A stretch of 64,000 bases of DNA, taken from contig JAUYJL010000008.1 in assembly GCA_030688025.1 (NCBI GenBank), positions 1 through 64,000 of the forward strand, in the 5' to 3' direction. Positions 52,561 through 62,315 of this stretch are shown in pieces. Position 1 is the first letter of the stretch. Each line of letters opens with the position of its first letter. Source of the DNA: Candidatus Peregrinibacteria bacterium. Its GTDB lineage: Bacteria > Patescibacteriota > Gracilibacteria > UBA1369 > LOWO2-01-FULL-3. The translations under genes were made by a program, and so were the position numbers. The notes beneath the pieces are model-generated. The model saw nothing but the letters and a program-made list of their open reading frames with translations, had not been told where the DNA came from and did not search any database.

Positions 52561-53379
52561 ATGAAAAATATCAAACTTTTGGTTTTAGGGGTTATTTTGG
52601 CCTCATTTGTTCTCACGGGATGCGCTTCGTCTTCAGGAAAGTTGAAGCTTACGCTTGATAATGTTTCATGGAGAGGAGATAAATTCTTGAATTTCGATCT
52701 TTACCTAGAACGTCCTGATCTTGCTTTGAGCGAGCCTATTGGCAGCACTGATGATTTGTATTCTTCAGATTTATCTGATGCCATCAATCCACAACTAATG
52801 TATGTCAGTACTACAGATGATGAAGATCCTGAAAGCGGTAATATGTGCGACAGACCAAGATTTCCTCATAGATGTAGCGTTACTTTGAAAGAGAATGAGG
52901 CTAAAAAAAGCTCTAATGATTTTCTTATAAAAATCACTTTTGAAGATGGGACTTACCTTGCGAAAGAAATTTCCGTACCGATGCCAGAAAGGCTGGAACT
53001 TCCTGCAATCTCTTCACCAAGCGTTTTGCCAAAACAAGACGAAGCTTTCCAAGTACAATTCAAAGATGTTGGGGCTGACGAATATACTGTCGAAGTGAAT
53101 ATGTGCCAACCTTATGCGGATAATGGCATAAATCCATGTTTGGATGGTGGATCATATGTACTTCAAAGAAAAGATGGCAAACTTGTGTTGGCTGAACCTG
53201 ATGTTTCTTCTAAGCCTGTGGTTTCTGAAAAAGATGGCATGATTGAAGTCAAAAGCGATCTAAAACTTAAGTTTACAGAGAGCGTTGAGTACTATGTCAC
53301 TGCCGTTAAAAGAGGAGAAGTTGATGGAGTGAAGAGTTTTGTAGACCTTACCGATTCAAAAAGTTTTCCGGTAAAATAG
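52561..53379 (+). CDS. Lipoprotein, unknown function
   Basis: 272 residues. Lipoprotein signal with lipobox VLTGC (Cys about 21). Two beta-rich halves follow (about 27-140 and 150-272). Cys pairs such as MCDRPRFPHRC and MCQPYADNGINPC could form disulfides. Probably surface-exposed. No family is recognised. It precedes the convergent PAP2-PyrD gene by one base. Confidence 0.7.
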   Translation: MKNIKLLVLGVILASFVLTGCASSSGKLKLTLDNVSWRGDKFLNFDLYLERPDLALSEPIGSTDDLYSSDLSDAINPQLMYVSTTDDEDPESGNMCDRPRFPHRCSVTLKENEAKKSSNDFLIKITFEDGTYLAKEISVPMPERLELPAISSPSVLPKQDEAFQVQFKDVGADEYTVEVNMCQPYADNGINPCLDGGSYVLQRKDGKLVLAEPDVSSKPVVSEKDGMIEVKSDLKLKFTESVEYYVTAVKRGEVDGVKSFVDLTDSKSFPVK

Positions 53380-53380
53380 T

Positions 53381-55033
53381 TTATTTATTATCGAGTCCGA
53401 CGGCTTGCGAGATATTCTCCAGGCCGTCTTTTTTTAGGAGTTTTACGAGGCCCTGATTTATTTCCCCTATCACCTGAGGGCCTTCGAAAATCATTCCTGT
53501 AATCATTTGCAAAAGCGATGCACCAAGACGTATTTTTTTGTATGCATCTTCTGCGCTAAATATTCCGCCAACTCCTATTATTATCGCTTTCCCCTGCGTC
53601 TTCTTGTACATATATTTGATCGTTTCATTTGATAAATCTTCGACCGGTTTTCCACTTATTCCTCCAAAACCAACGATATTTTTTTCGTAAATTTTTGACA
53701 TCATTTTTTTATTTGCCCTGTCTTTCGTGAGGTTCGTACAAATGAATCCGTCTATTTTATATTTTTGCGCGACTTCTATTATAGTATCTATTTCTGAATG
53801 TTTTAGATCTGGCGGCATCTTTATAAAAATAGGTTTTTTATTTCTGTTTTTCGCTATCACTTTTAGTAATCTGCCCAAAGACTCTGCGTCCGTAAATGGC
53901 TGTCCGCCGTGCGCATTTGGGCATGAGATGTTTATAGTCATGTACGAACCGATGCCTTTTGTCAGATTGAATCCTTTAAGGTAATCCTTGATTCCTTCTT
54001 GTGAAATTGCTGTGCGTTCGCAGTTTGTTTTCGCGACACTTATTCCGACAGGAAATCTGAATCTATCTTTTTTTATTCTTTTTGAAATTTCGTCCGCGCC
54101 TCTATTGTTTAGTCCGTAATATACTATAAGTCCTTGTGATTTTTTAAGTCGCCATAGTCTTGGTTTTGGGTTTCCTTCGCTCTTATCCCCTGTTATTGAT
54201 CCGCCTTCTTCATATCCGAATCCGATCTCCGGAAGAATTTTATAAAGCTGTATGTTTTTGTCAAAACCTGCCGAAAGTCCTACAGGATTTTCGAATTTTA
54301 TTCCAAGAATTTTTTGGGAAAGCATAGGATTTTTGTAATAAAAAATCGCACGAGTGAAAAGCCTTGTAACGAAATTGCTTCCTAAAAATCTGCCAAATAA
54401 ATTAAAAAGATCGTGAATTAATTCCGGATCAAATAAAAATACGATTCTTTTCACGACGTGTTTATATAAAAATTTTACCACATCGTTTTTGAGAGCGATA
54501 AATTCCTCTGCTGAATTTAGCCCTATTATAAGCCAAATTGCTGCGATAAGTATTGCGCCCGCTATGTCCGAGGGATAATGCACGTGCAAATAAAGTCTGC
54601 TAAATCCGACGAGAGACGCCAATGTCAGACAACCTGCAAAAAATATAACTTTCAAAAATTTATTTTTTATTCTGTCTTTTAGGGTGAAGAATAAAAGCAT
54701 GAAAAATACGAAAGACATTGTCGTATGTCCGCTTGGAAAACTTGGGTCGTTTTCAAAAATTAACATCCTTGGCGGACGCGCTCGCAATACCGTATATTTC
54801 AAGATAAATTCAGTGAAAAATCCTCCAAATACTGTAATGCCTACCGCATAAAACTTTTGAATTTCTTTTTTTGAAAGCAAAAAAATCAAAAGCAGAATCG
54901 TGAAAAAAATAATCGCCGTAACGCTTCCAAAAGCTGTAATCATTTTAAAAACTTTCACCAAAGAATCCGTCTGAAGTGATTCAATCTTTGCGAGAAGTGC
55001 TTGGTCGAAGTCTATTATGTTTTGTAAAATCAT
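53381..55033 (-). CDS. PAP2 phosphatase-dihydroorotate dehydrogenase fusion
   Basis: 550 residues. Residues 1-~190 are a membrane PAP2 phosphatase: several helices, KYTVLRARPPR, FPSGHTTM and SRLYLHVHYPSD (the three PAP2 motifs). Residues ~205-550 are a PyrD domain: an amphipathic N-helix (DPELIHDLFNLFGRFLGS) as in quinone-linked class 2 enzymes, NPVGLSAGFDKN, LNNRGAD, NISCPNAHGGQPF and IIGVGGIFSAEDAY (FMN phosphate site). The catalytic-base position has Cys as in class 1, not Ser as in class 2. It would oxidise dihydroorotate at the membrane. No stop or frameshift separates the halves. Confidence 0.88.
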   Translation of the reverse strand: MILQNIIDFDQALLAKIESLQTDSLVKVFKMITAFGSVTAIIFFTILLLIFLLSKKEIQKFYAVGITVFGGFFTEFILKYTVLRARPPRMLIFENDPSFPSGHTTMSFVFFMLLFFTLKDRIKNKFLKVIFFAGCLTLASLVGFSRLYLHVHYPSDIAGAILIAAIWLIIGLNSAEEFIALKNDVVKFLYKHVVKRIVFLFDPELIHDLFNLFGRFLGSNFVTRLFTRAIFYYKNPMLSQKILGIKFENPVGLSAGFDKNIQLYKILPEIGFGYEEGGSITGDKSEGNPKPRLWRLKKSQGLIVYYGLNNRGADEISKRIKKDRFRFPVGISVAKTNCERTAISQEGIKDYLKGFNLTKGIGSYMTINISCPNAHGGQPFTDAESLGRLLKVIAKNRNKKPIFIKMPPDLKHSEIDTIIEVAQKYKIDGFICTNLTKDRANKKMMSKIYEKNIVGFGGISGKPVEDLSNETIKYMYKKTQGKAIIIGVGGIFSAEDAYKKIRLGASLLQMITGMIFEGPQVIGEINQGLVKLLKKDGLENISQAVGLDNK

Positions 55034-55108
55034 TATTTATTTTTAATTGGCACGCATTTTATATTAGCATGCCTTCCCGTTTTTTTAAATGTTTTACAGA
55101 TCTTCTAC

Positions 55109-56680
55109 TTACAAGTCATTTCCGGAATATGACAGGTTGAAACTTTTGTTTATAAGTGGGAAGTCTGGAACTACATTGTCAAAACCAGCGCCACCTACCA
55201 TTGACCAGTTGACGAATGAAGGGTCATGGGGGACAACTCTGCTTATATTCCCTTTTGAATCTGTTGTCACAAAATAAACTATTTCCCCTCTCCAACCTTC
55301 AACGGTAGTTACTGCACATACATTTGCTTTGAATACAATGTTTGTATTTGGTTCGCAGGTAGCTCCTCCCGGCAATTTACGAAGCAAATGTCTAATGATT
55401 TTAATTGAGGCATTCACCTCTTTGATTCGAACATAAAATCTTGCACAAACATCGCCGTTTTGCTCTGTTTCAACTTCATTCATTTGCGCTTCCTCATACG
55501 CCTCATAGGGAAAATCAACACGTGCATCTCTTGGTATACCAACGGCTTTTGCTGCAATCCCAAGAGCGCCACGATCTTTGGCAAGTTCATATGAGAGCTT
55601 ACCAGTGCCTTTTAACCTATTAAAAAGTGATGCACTGTTTTCCGCTACCTCTATAACTTCCGAGAAATCTTTTGCCGTTGCTTCAAGATCATCGGATAAT
55701 TTATTTTTCTGTTCATCGTTAATATCTTTAGTTACACCGCCAATGACATTAACTCCTCGCAAAAATCTGCTGTCGGTAAGTCGTTCGTTAATTTGCATAA
55801 TTATTTCTCGCAGTCTGGCACCATTTGCTCCTCCAAAATTAAATCCGGTGTCTGTCATAATCGCACCAATGTCGCCAAAATGATTGGCCAATCGTTCAAG
55901 TTCTGCATAAATAACACGTAAATACTGTGCACGCTTAGGCACTACGGTACCACTCAATTTTTCCAATGCCTGACAAAAGGCCATGCAGTGGCTAAAAGAA
56001 GTGTCTCCCGAAATTTTCTCCGATAGACGTATTTTTTCATTAACTGGAAGGATTTCGAATAGTTTTTCGCTTCCTTTGTGTACGAATCCCAATCGTGGAT
56101 CTAAAAGTACAATGCTTTCACCGGCAACGCTGAAGCGGAAATGTCCTGGTTCAATTATTCCGGCATGGATAGGCCCAACCGGTATTTCATAGATTCCTTC
56201 ACCTTCGACTTTTTGGAACTCATATTTCCATGATCCTTTTTTTGGTCTTTTTTGCCAATCGAAATCTTTTCTTAACGGGAAAATATCATCCGGCCAATTT
56301 TCGTGCAGAATAATAGGTCTTTGATCTGGATTTCCTACCGGAGTTAACCCAAAAAAAGTTTGGATCTTTCTTTCATAATTGTCAGCTCCGTGAAAAATAG
56401 AACTCACTGAAGGGAATTCTTCCGTGTTTTTTAATTCTACAAAAGGGATTATAAATATATTTTCTTTTGGAATTCCAAAAATATACCAAATCTTAAAACA
56501 TCCATTGTTGGCTCTTTCATCAGTTGCAGTTATCAGTTTTATTTGCAGATTTTTATTCCGATATAAACCACTAAAAACTTCTTTAATATCTAATGCCTGT
56601 ACTTCAAACCTGACTGTATTATCAAAGATTTCTGTCTTTGCGTTTTCAGGAATATATTGCTGTATATTTTTCGTATTCAT
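55109..56680 (-). CDS. Hydrogenase-like large subunit (HyfG/NuoCD-like), Ni-Fe ligands lost
   Basis: About 523 residues from the ATG at 56680, one base after the upstream stop (56707 also possible). Residues ~1-150 are NuoC-like; the rest is NuoD/HycE-like (VGPIHAGIIEPGHFRFSVAG, GFVHKGSEKLFE). Where group 4 hydrogenases have CGIC it reads EKISGDTSFSH. Where they have DPCxxC it reads HDPSFVNWSMV. All four Ni-Fe cysteines are absent. This matches energy-converting-hydrogenase-related (Ehr) proteins, for which no hydrogenase activity is expected. Confidence 0.88.
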   Translation of the reverse strand: MNTKNIQQYIPENAKTEIFDNTVRFEVQALDIKEVFSGLYRNKNLQIKLITATDERANNGCFKIWYIFGIPKENIFIIPFVELKNTEEFPSVSSIFHGADNYERKIQTFFGLTPVGNPDQRPIILHENWPDDIFPLRKDFDWQKRPKKGSWKYEFQKVEGEGIYEIPVGPIHAGIIEPGHFRFSVAGESIVLLDPRLGFVHKGSEKLFEILPVNEKIRLSEKISGDTSFSHCMAFCQALEKLSGTVVPKRAQYLRVIYAELERLANHFGDIGAIMTDTGFNFGGANGARLREIIMQINERLTDSRFLRGVNVIGGVTKDINDEQKNKLSDDLEATAKDFSEVIEVAENSASLFNRLKGTGKLSYELAKDRGALGIAAKAVGIPRDARVDFPYEAYEEAQMNEVETEQNGDVCARFYVRIKEVNASIKIIRHLLRKLPGGATCEPNTNIVFKANVCAVTTVEGWRGEIVYFVTTDSKGNISRVVPHDPSFVNWSMVGGAGFDNVVPDFPLINKSFNLSYSGNDL

Positions 56681-56681
56681 A

Positions 56682-58124
56682 TTAGTAAGTTGAAACAACA
56701 TTATCAATTAATGTACGTAAGAATGTCGGGATGTAAAAACTCAAGAAAAGAGCTGTCAAAATAAGAGCTAATGGAGGGAGAATCAGCCAGCCGCTTATTT
56801 CTCCAGTTTTTATTCCCTCCGGTTTTTCTCCAAATAGCATTTCCGTAACATGCTTGAAGAATCCAACGAACAAAAGTGCCATTAAAAACATTGCTATGAT
56901 GCTAACTACCGGATGCATTTTTATGCCAGCTGAAAGAATTGATATTTTGGTAATAAATATCCCGAATGGTGGCGCGCCTGTTATGGCAAAAAATCCTGCA
57001 AAAAATATTATACCTGTAACAGGGAGTGTCGTAAGTATTCCCTGTATTTTTGCTATTTTTGTTGAGCTGTATTTCAAAAATATTGTACCGGCGGACAAAA
57101 AGAGCGTTGATTTTATAAGAGCGTGATAGATCATATGAAGTGTCGCCGCAAAAATTCCTGGAGTCCCAAATCCAAATCCGATTGCGATAATTCCCATGTT
57201 TTCAACACTTGAGTAAGCTAACAATCGTTTGTAATTTTTCTGCAGGAGAATGATTAAAGCGGCGATTAAGATTGAAAGCATTCCAAATGTTATCAGTAAA
57301 GTTTGGGAGAATGTTTCTCCTATAACCATGTCAGTTATTATTTTGAATCTAAAAATAGTTACGATTGCAACATTTAAAAGAACTCCGGATAGAAGTGCGC
57401 TTATTGGTGCCGGCGCTTTACTGTGGGCATCAGGTAGCCACGTATGCATAGGTGCAAGCCCCACTTTTGTGCCATAACCGATTAATACAAAAATAAAAGC
57501 AATTTTAGCGATCATTGGATCCATTTGTGTAGCATTTGCCGCTAATGTCTGCCAACTAACTATGCTATTGCTAATTGACGAATCAATAGAAGTGAAATAC
57601 AAAAGTGTTCCGAAAAAGCCCAAAAGTAGACCTACCGAACTGATGATTAGGTATTTCCACGCGGCCTCCATTGCGGAATGTTTATTGTAAAAACTAATAA
57701 GAAAAGCCGTTGAAAGCGTTGTTCCTTCAATCGCAATCCATGTGAAAATTGGACTGCTGGCCGTTATCGCCAAATACATAGCAAGAAGAAAAAGATTTAG
57801 AAAAATGAAATACTGCCTAACTCTGCCAAGCCCAATAATTTCTTTTGTCACTTCTTGTCGAAGATAAAAAACTGAATATACAGTCACCGCCATTCCAATA
57901 AGCCCGATTATAAGCATTATGATAGCTCCAAATGAGTCGATTGAGAAAAATGACAAAGTCTCATATCCGCCTGGGGGAGCGACTTTTACGGCCACAATGA
58001 TTGATCCTATGAACGCGATTGCCGTAGCGGCAATCGATGTTGCCTCGAGAATACTTCTGTGTTTTACCAGAAGTCCTAATACTGCCGCCGCCAGAAAAGA
58101 TGCAAGGATAATTGTTATTTCCAT
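56682..58124 (-). CDS. HyfF/NuoN-like antiporter subunit
   Basis: 480 residues, about 14 membrane helices. Key proton-path residues are kept: Glu in FTWIAIEGTTLSTAFL and Lys in IGYGTKVGLAPMHTWLPDAH, then SKAPAPISALLSGVLLNVAI. LLAYSSVENMGIIAIGFGFG is the broken-helix region. Member of the Mrp-antiporter/complex I family. It is in tight tandem with the genes on each side. Confidence 0.92.
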   Translation of the reverse strand: MEITIILASFLAAAVLGLLVKHRSILEATSIAATAIAFIGSIIVAVKVAPPGGYETLSFFSIDSFGAIIMLIIGLIGMAVTVYSVFYLRQEVTKEIIGLGRVRQYFIFLNLFLLAMYLAITASSPIFTWIAIEGTTLSTAFLISFYNKHSAMEAAWKYLIISSVGLLLGFFGTLLYFTSIDSSISNSIVSWQTLAANATQMDPMIAKIAFIFVLIGYGTKVGLAPMHTWLPDAHSKAPAPISALLSGVLLNVAIVTIFRFKIITDMVIGETFSQTLLITFGMLSILIAALIILLQKNYKRLLAYSSVENMGIIAIGFGFGTPGIFAATLHMIYHALIKSTLFLSAGTIFLKYSSTKIAKIQGILTTLPVTGIIFFAGFFAITGAPPFGIFITKISILSAGIKMHPVVSIIAMFLMALLFVGFFKHVTEMLFGEKPEGIKTGEISGWLILPPLALILTALFLSFYIPTFLRTLIDNVVSTY

Positions 58125-58128
58125 AATT

Positions 58129-58776
58129 TTAATCTTTTAAATGTCTCATTGATGTTACATCGAGAGATCCGAAATGTTTATAAAGCATAGATGCAAAAAC
58201 TATCGCTATAATTAACCAAATAATAATATCGAATATAATGCCAACTTGTAGCGCCGCTGATTGTTCAAGGCCTGCAAATACGCTGAAAGCCACAATGCTA
58301 TTTTCAAAAGAGAGAACACCTGCAATTTGAGAAAGGGCGCCTCTGCGATTGACTATCAAGAAAAGCGAAAGGAATATCGCAGAAAGTGCGAGCGCCAACA
58401 ACTCTTGATTTGCCATGATTATACCTGTAAGCGGTACTAATTTCTGAGAATGAACTATGGCCGTCAGAACCGCAATAACAATTAGTGTCAGCGGCGTGTT
58501 GAGATATGTGCTTACTGAAAATTTTAATTTGTTCTTTTTAATCAGTCTTATGAAAAATATCGGTGCCAGTAGTACTTTGACGATAAATTCTAACAGAATT
58601 ATAAATAATAAGGAGATCGTTCCCGTTTCCAAAAAAGAATTAACTAATATTAATACGACCGCCAATGACTGAATACCGTACGCTATGGCCGCACCAAAAT
58701 TCTTTTTTGCTATATGTAGAAATACAATAGTTAAGAATATAACCCCTAATAAAAATTGTAAAAATATAGTACTCAT
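58129..58776 (-). CDS. HyfE-like membrane subunit
   Basis: 215 residues with six to seven helices. The C-terminal half (SQIAGVLSFENSIVAFSVFA) resembles NuoK. It matches the length and placement of HyfE between HyfC- and HyfF-type genes. Four bases before the next gene. Confidence 0.85.
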   Translation of the reverse strand: MSTIFLQFLLGVIFLTIVFLHIAKKNFGAAIAYGIQSLAVVLILVNSFLETGTISLLFIILLEFIVKVLLAPIFFIRLIKKNKLKFSVSTYLNTPLTLIVIAVLTAIVHSQKLVPLTGIIMANQELLALALSAIFLSLFLIVNRRGALSQIAGVLSFENSIVAFSVFAGLEQSAALQVGIIFDIIIWLIIAIVFASMLYKHFGSLDVTSMRHLKD

Positions 58777-58779
58777 AAT

Positions 58780-59706
58780 TTATTTTATAAAACCAATAGC
58801 TACCGCATTAAGAATAAAAGATATCAATAAAATATCAGGTAGACGGAAAAATCTATACTTCGCCATGCTGGATTCGATGATAGCAATCGCCAGGCAGAAA
58901 ACAAACATTTTTATCACCAAAAAACTTATTCCCATCATTATTTGTTTAATATCTGCTGTCTGCGCAAGTCCGAATGGTAGAAATAGATTTGATCCAAGTC
59001 CTACAAAAATTAGAAATTTATTAGCTGATGCCCACTCCATGAGTGCTAATTTTTTGCCTGAATACTCTAAAATCATTGCTTCGTGAATCATTGTTAATTC
59101 CAGATGCGTGGCAGGATTATCGAAAGGAAACCTAGCGGTTTCAGCTAAAAGCACTATAAAAAATCCTATAAATGACAACATTATAGGTAGAAAAAACTGA
59201 GTTTCTGAAACTATATTACTGCCGGAAATTGCGAATAAATTTGAATCTCCTCTTGGCAATGAAACTGTTAGAAGTGAAAAAATAAGGCCTCCTTCCGCTA
59301 GAGCGGACATTGTCATTTCTCTGCTTGAACCAAAACCTCCGAAAGCGCTTCCAGTATCCATGCCTGCGAGCGCCAGAAAAAATGTGCCGATAGCAAGGGC
59401 GTAAACAATAAACAGAAAATCGCTCGTTATGTTATTTTCAAGAAACGATGCAAAAAGAGGAATACTCGCTCCTACAATAATCGTTATTGTAAAGATGATG
59501 AATGGAGCTACGCGAAAAATCCAAGATGCATCTTTGCTAATCACTTCATCTTTATGAAATAGCTTCCATAAATCTTTGTATGGCTGAAAAATACTTGCAC
59601 CCTGACGATTTTGGAATTTGGCTTTTATTTTTTTGATAACACCTATGCATAGCGGTGATACCGTCGGTACAAAAATAAGTTGAATTATCCAAATAATAAT
59701 TGTCAT
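58780..59706 (-). CDS. HyfC/NuoH-like membrane subunit
   Basis: 308 residues with about eight helices. The conserved loop AETARFPFDNPATHLELTMI, then HEAMILEYSG, is the NuoH/HycD signature whose acidic residues couple the soluble arm to the ion channel. FQNRQGASIFQPYKDLWKLF is the typical N-terminal loop. Overlaps the upstream gene by 4 bases (ATGA). Confidence 0.95.
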   Translation of the reverse strand: MTIIIWIIQLIFVPTVSPLCIGVIKKIKAKFQNRQGASIFQPYKDLWKLFHKDEVISKDASWIFRVAPFIIFTITIIVGASIPLFASFLENNITSDFLFIVYALAIGTFFLALAGMDTGSAFGGFGSSREMTMSALAEGGLIFSLLTVSLPRGDSNLFAISGSNIVSETQFFLPIMLSFIGFFIVLLAETARFPFDNPATHLELTMIHEAMILEYSGKKLALMEWASANKFLIFVGLGSNLFLPFGLAQTADIKQIMMGISFLVIKMFVFCLAIAIIESSMAKYRFFRLPDILLISFILNAVAIGFIK

Positions 59707-61751
59707 AATGCTAAAAATAATGTAATGATCAGCGCCGCGAAAATATATAAAATATATGCATTAATATTTCCTCCTTGAATCTTCTTTGCTTTAACAGACA
59801 ACGCGTTAATAAATTTTTGTAATGGTTTATATATGTATGAATTGTTAACATCTTCCACGCCTAATGTAACATTCATAGATTTTTGTAAATATCTGCTTTC
59901 AGAGTCCTGATAATCAATTTCATACTGAATGCTTGGTTTTAGTAAACCTTTAAATATAAGGATTATTGATCTGGCGAATCCTGTTGAGGTTATTTCCATG
60001 CGTGGAGTCAAGTCTGTACCGCAATCCCAAGTAGCGCCGATTTTTATTTTTTGATTTTTATTAATCAAATATTTTACAAAAATTACCGCAATAAACGCCA
60101 CGATAATGAAAATAATAAAAAATGCCGGACCTGAGACGTAGGCTGTTCCATTTTCCAAGCCAACACCTTGTGTCGAAGCAGACAGCAAAGCTGGCGCATT
60201 TTTGAAAATTGCTAAATTTTCTCCTATCTTTTTTATAAAAGAAATCATCGGTCCTGAAAAGACTCCGAACAGTAGAGCTAATACCGCTATTCCTCCCATT
60301 GCCAGCTTCAAAGAAAATGAAGACTCTTTCGCGTGCATAACTTCTTCGCTTCTTGGCCGTGCTAAAAATGTCGAACCAAATGCCTTAACAAAGCAAGCTA
60401 GAGCCAATCCTCCGGTAAAAGCTAACGAGCCGGCCGCTGAAATAAATATCCATTTTTGCGGAAAATCTAAAAGTTTTATACCCTCAAATAATGACTGAAA
60501 CGTCAACCATTCGCTGAAGAATCCGTTAAAAGGAGGGAGGGCCGATATTGCCATTGACCCAATCAGGAAGAAGAATGCCGTATAAGGCATGTATTTGATC
60601 AGTCCGCCATATTCTTCCATGTTTCTTGTGTGTGTCGCATTAATAACGGAACCTGCGCTCAAGAAAAGTAATGATTTAAATGTTGCGTGATTCAATGTGT
60701 GGAATAGTGTTGCTACAAAGCCCAATAACGCAAGCGATGGCATATTCATAGAGGAAAACATCAATGAGCTACCAAGTCCTAGCAATATAATCCCAATATT
60801 TTCGATGCTGTGATAAGCCAAAAGTCTTTTTATATCGTGTTCCGTGAGTGCATACAGAACTCCAATCAGAGCCGATACTGCCCCAACAACCAACACTGCA
60901 AGCCCCCACCATGCTGGAACAGGCTGAAGAATCTCAAGAAAAATTCTAATCATCATGTAGATGCCAGTTTTAATCATAACTCCTGACATCAGACCTGACA
61001 CGTGCGAAGGAGCGGCCGGATGCGCGGCCGGAAGCCAAATGTGGAATGGTATAATACCTGCTTTTGTTCCAAAACCAATCATTGCAAGGACAAAGATTAT
61101 ATCTTTTACAAACAAAGGGATTAAGCCCACATTTGCTTTTATTACTTCAAAATCAAAAGAACCCGTAAATTTATAAAGTAATATAAAAGCAGATATTATG
61201 AAGGCCGTCCCGACATGAGTCATCAATAAATAAAGGAATCCCGCCTTAACATTTTGCTCATCATTTCTGTCATAAACCACTAGAAAATATGATGCGATTG
61301 ACATAATTTCCCACGCAATAAGGAAAAAAATTCCGTTCGATGCGGACACAACAAGTAACATTCCCACTAGAAAGAGATGATAAAAAAATCCCAAAGCCCC
61401 TATATCATATTTTTTGTAAAAATGTTTCACGTATCCGATTCCGTAAATCGAGCAGAAAAGAGCAATTAAAGAAATGACAAAAATGAAAAAAGCTGACAAT
61501 GCGTCGATATTAAAAGACAAAGAAAGGAATTGAAAACCTGACTCTCCAAGTGTGAAAGATTGATTATTCCCTATTGTTATCGCGGAAATTGAAAATATTA
61601 TGCCCCATAAAGAGCCGATTATTCCAAAAATACCGCTCCATTTATTTGCGATGTCATCATATTTTCGTAGCAATAAAGAGCCTATTGCCCCAACCATAAG
61701 ACATATAAGCAAAAATATAAAACTTGATGGAGATGCAATCATGTTTATCAT
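59703..61751 (-). CDS. HyfB/NuoL-like antiporter subunit
   Basis: 682 residues, 14 or more helices. Glu in FFLIAWEIMSIASYFLV, Lys in MIGFGTKAGIIPFHIWLP and Lys in SGVMIKTGIYMMIRI are retained, so the ion-translocating path looks intact. A C-terminal extension with a charged segment (YQDSESRYLQKSMNVTLG) is typical of HyfB. Overlaps its upstream neighbour by 4 bases. Confidence 0.93.
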   Translation of the reverse strand: MINMIASPSSFIFLLICLMVGAIGSLLLRKYDDIANKWSGIFGIIGSLWGIIFSISAITIGNNQSFTLGESGFQFLSLSFNIDALSAFFIFVISLIALFCSIYGIGYVKHFYKKYDIGALGFFYHLFLVGMLLVVSASNGIFFLIAWEIMSIASYFLVVYDRNDEQNVKAGFLYLLMTHVGTAFIISAFILLYKFTGSFDFEVIKANVGLIPLFVKDIIFVLAMIGFGTKAGIIPFHIWLPAAHPAAPSHVSGLMSGVMIKTGIYMMIRIFLEILQPVPAWWGLAVLVVGAVSALIGVLYALTEHDIKRLLAYHSIENIGIILLGLGSSLMFSSMNMPSLALLGFVATLFHTLNHATFKSLLFLSAGSVINATHTRNMEEYGGLIKYMPYTAFFFLIGSMAISALPPFNGFFSEWLTFQSLFEGIKLLDFPQKWIFISAAGSLAFTGGLALACFVKAFGSTFLARPRSEEVMHAKESSFSLKLAMGGIAVLALLFGVFSGPMISFIKKIGENLAIFKNAPALLSASTQGVGLENGTAYVSGPAFFIIFIIVAFIAVIFVKYLINKNQKIKIGATWDCGTDLTPRMEITSTGFARSIILIFKGLLKPSIQYEIDYQDSESRYLQKSMNVTLGVEDVNNSYIYKPLQKFINALSVKAKKIQGGNINAYILYIFAALIITLFLAL

Positions 61752-62266
61752 ATTGATTCAAGAATATTAAGAAGGTGTCGAATAATTATTTTGGGAGATG
61801 GGGGATTTCCCGGGATTTGATAGTCAACAGGAATCACCTTGCCGACTCCATCCAACACCGCATATGAACCTTTGTATATACCACCATTTATAGCATCATC
61901 CCCTACCGCTACAACAATTTTTGGATCAGGCGTAGCGTCATATGCCCGCCTTAAAGCTTCCTCCATGTTTCTAGTTACTGGGCCCGTGACAAATAACATG
62001 TCGGCATGTTTTGGTGAAGCAACGAAATGGATACCAAAACGCTCAACATCGTAATATGAATTGGAAAGTGCGACTAACTCTTGTTCGCAAGAATTATCCG
62101 AACCTGCATCTACTTCTCTAATCGCCAAAGACCCTTTATATATTTTTTTTATTTTGTCCTGCATTTGTTTACCTAAAGCGGTGAATTCCTTTTGCTCGTT
62201 ATCCTCTGCACACATTGGGATTACATTGTTCTGCGTTTTAAATATTTTAAGAAAAAGACTCAGCAT
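61748..62266 (-). CDS. HyfI/NuoB-like small subunit with lost cluster ligands
   Basis: 172 residues from the ATG at 62266 (an earlier in-frame start at 62329 would overlap the mntP remnant). The fold is clear: VERFGIHFVASPKHADMLFV, TGPVTRNMEEALRRAYDA and DPKIVVAVGDDAINGG. The proximal [4Fe-4S] ligands are mostly gone. CNGC is DNSC, the Cys of GxCxxxGG is Asp (GDDAINGG) and PGCPP is PGNPP. One of four cysteines remains, so a normal cluster is unlikely. First gene of the operon. Confidence 0.88.
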   Translation of the reverse strand: MLSLFLKIFKTQNNVIPMCAEDNEQKEFTALGKQMQDKIKKIYKGSLAIREVDAGSDNSCEQELVALSNSYYDVERFGIHFVASPKHADMLFVTGPVTRNMEEALRRAYDATPDPKIVVAVGDDAINGGIYKGSYAVLDGVGKVIPVDYQIPGNPPSPKIIIRHLLNILESI

Positions 62267-62315
62267 GTCCGTAAAATTTATTTGGAAGGCTGAGAGTATA
62301 TGACATTTTTTCCGA

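Noticed and set aside
55109..62266. A working Ni-Fe hydrogenase or formate hydrogenlyase
   Set aside because: All four Ni-Fe cysteines and most proximal-cluster cysteines are absent, and there are no ferredoxin, formate dehydrogenase or maturation genes nearby.
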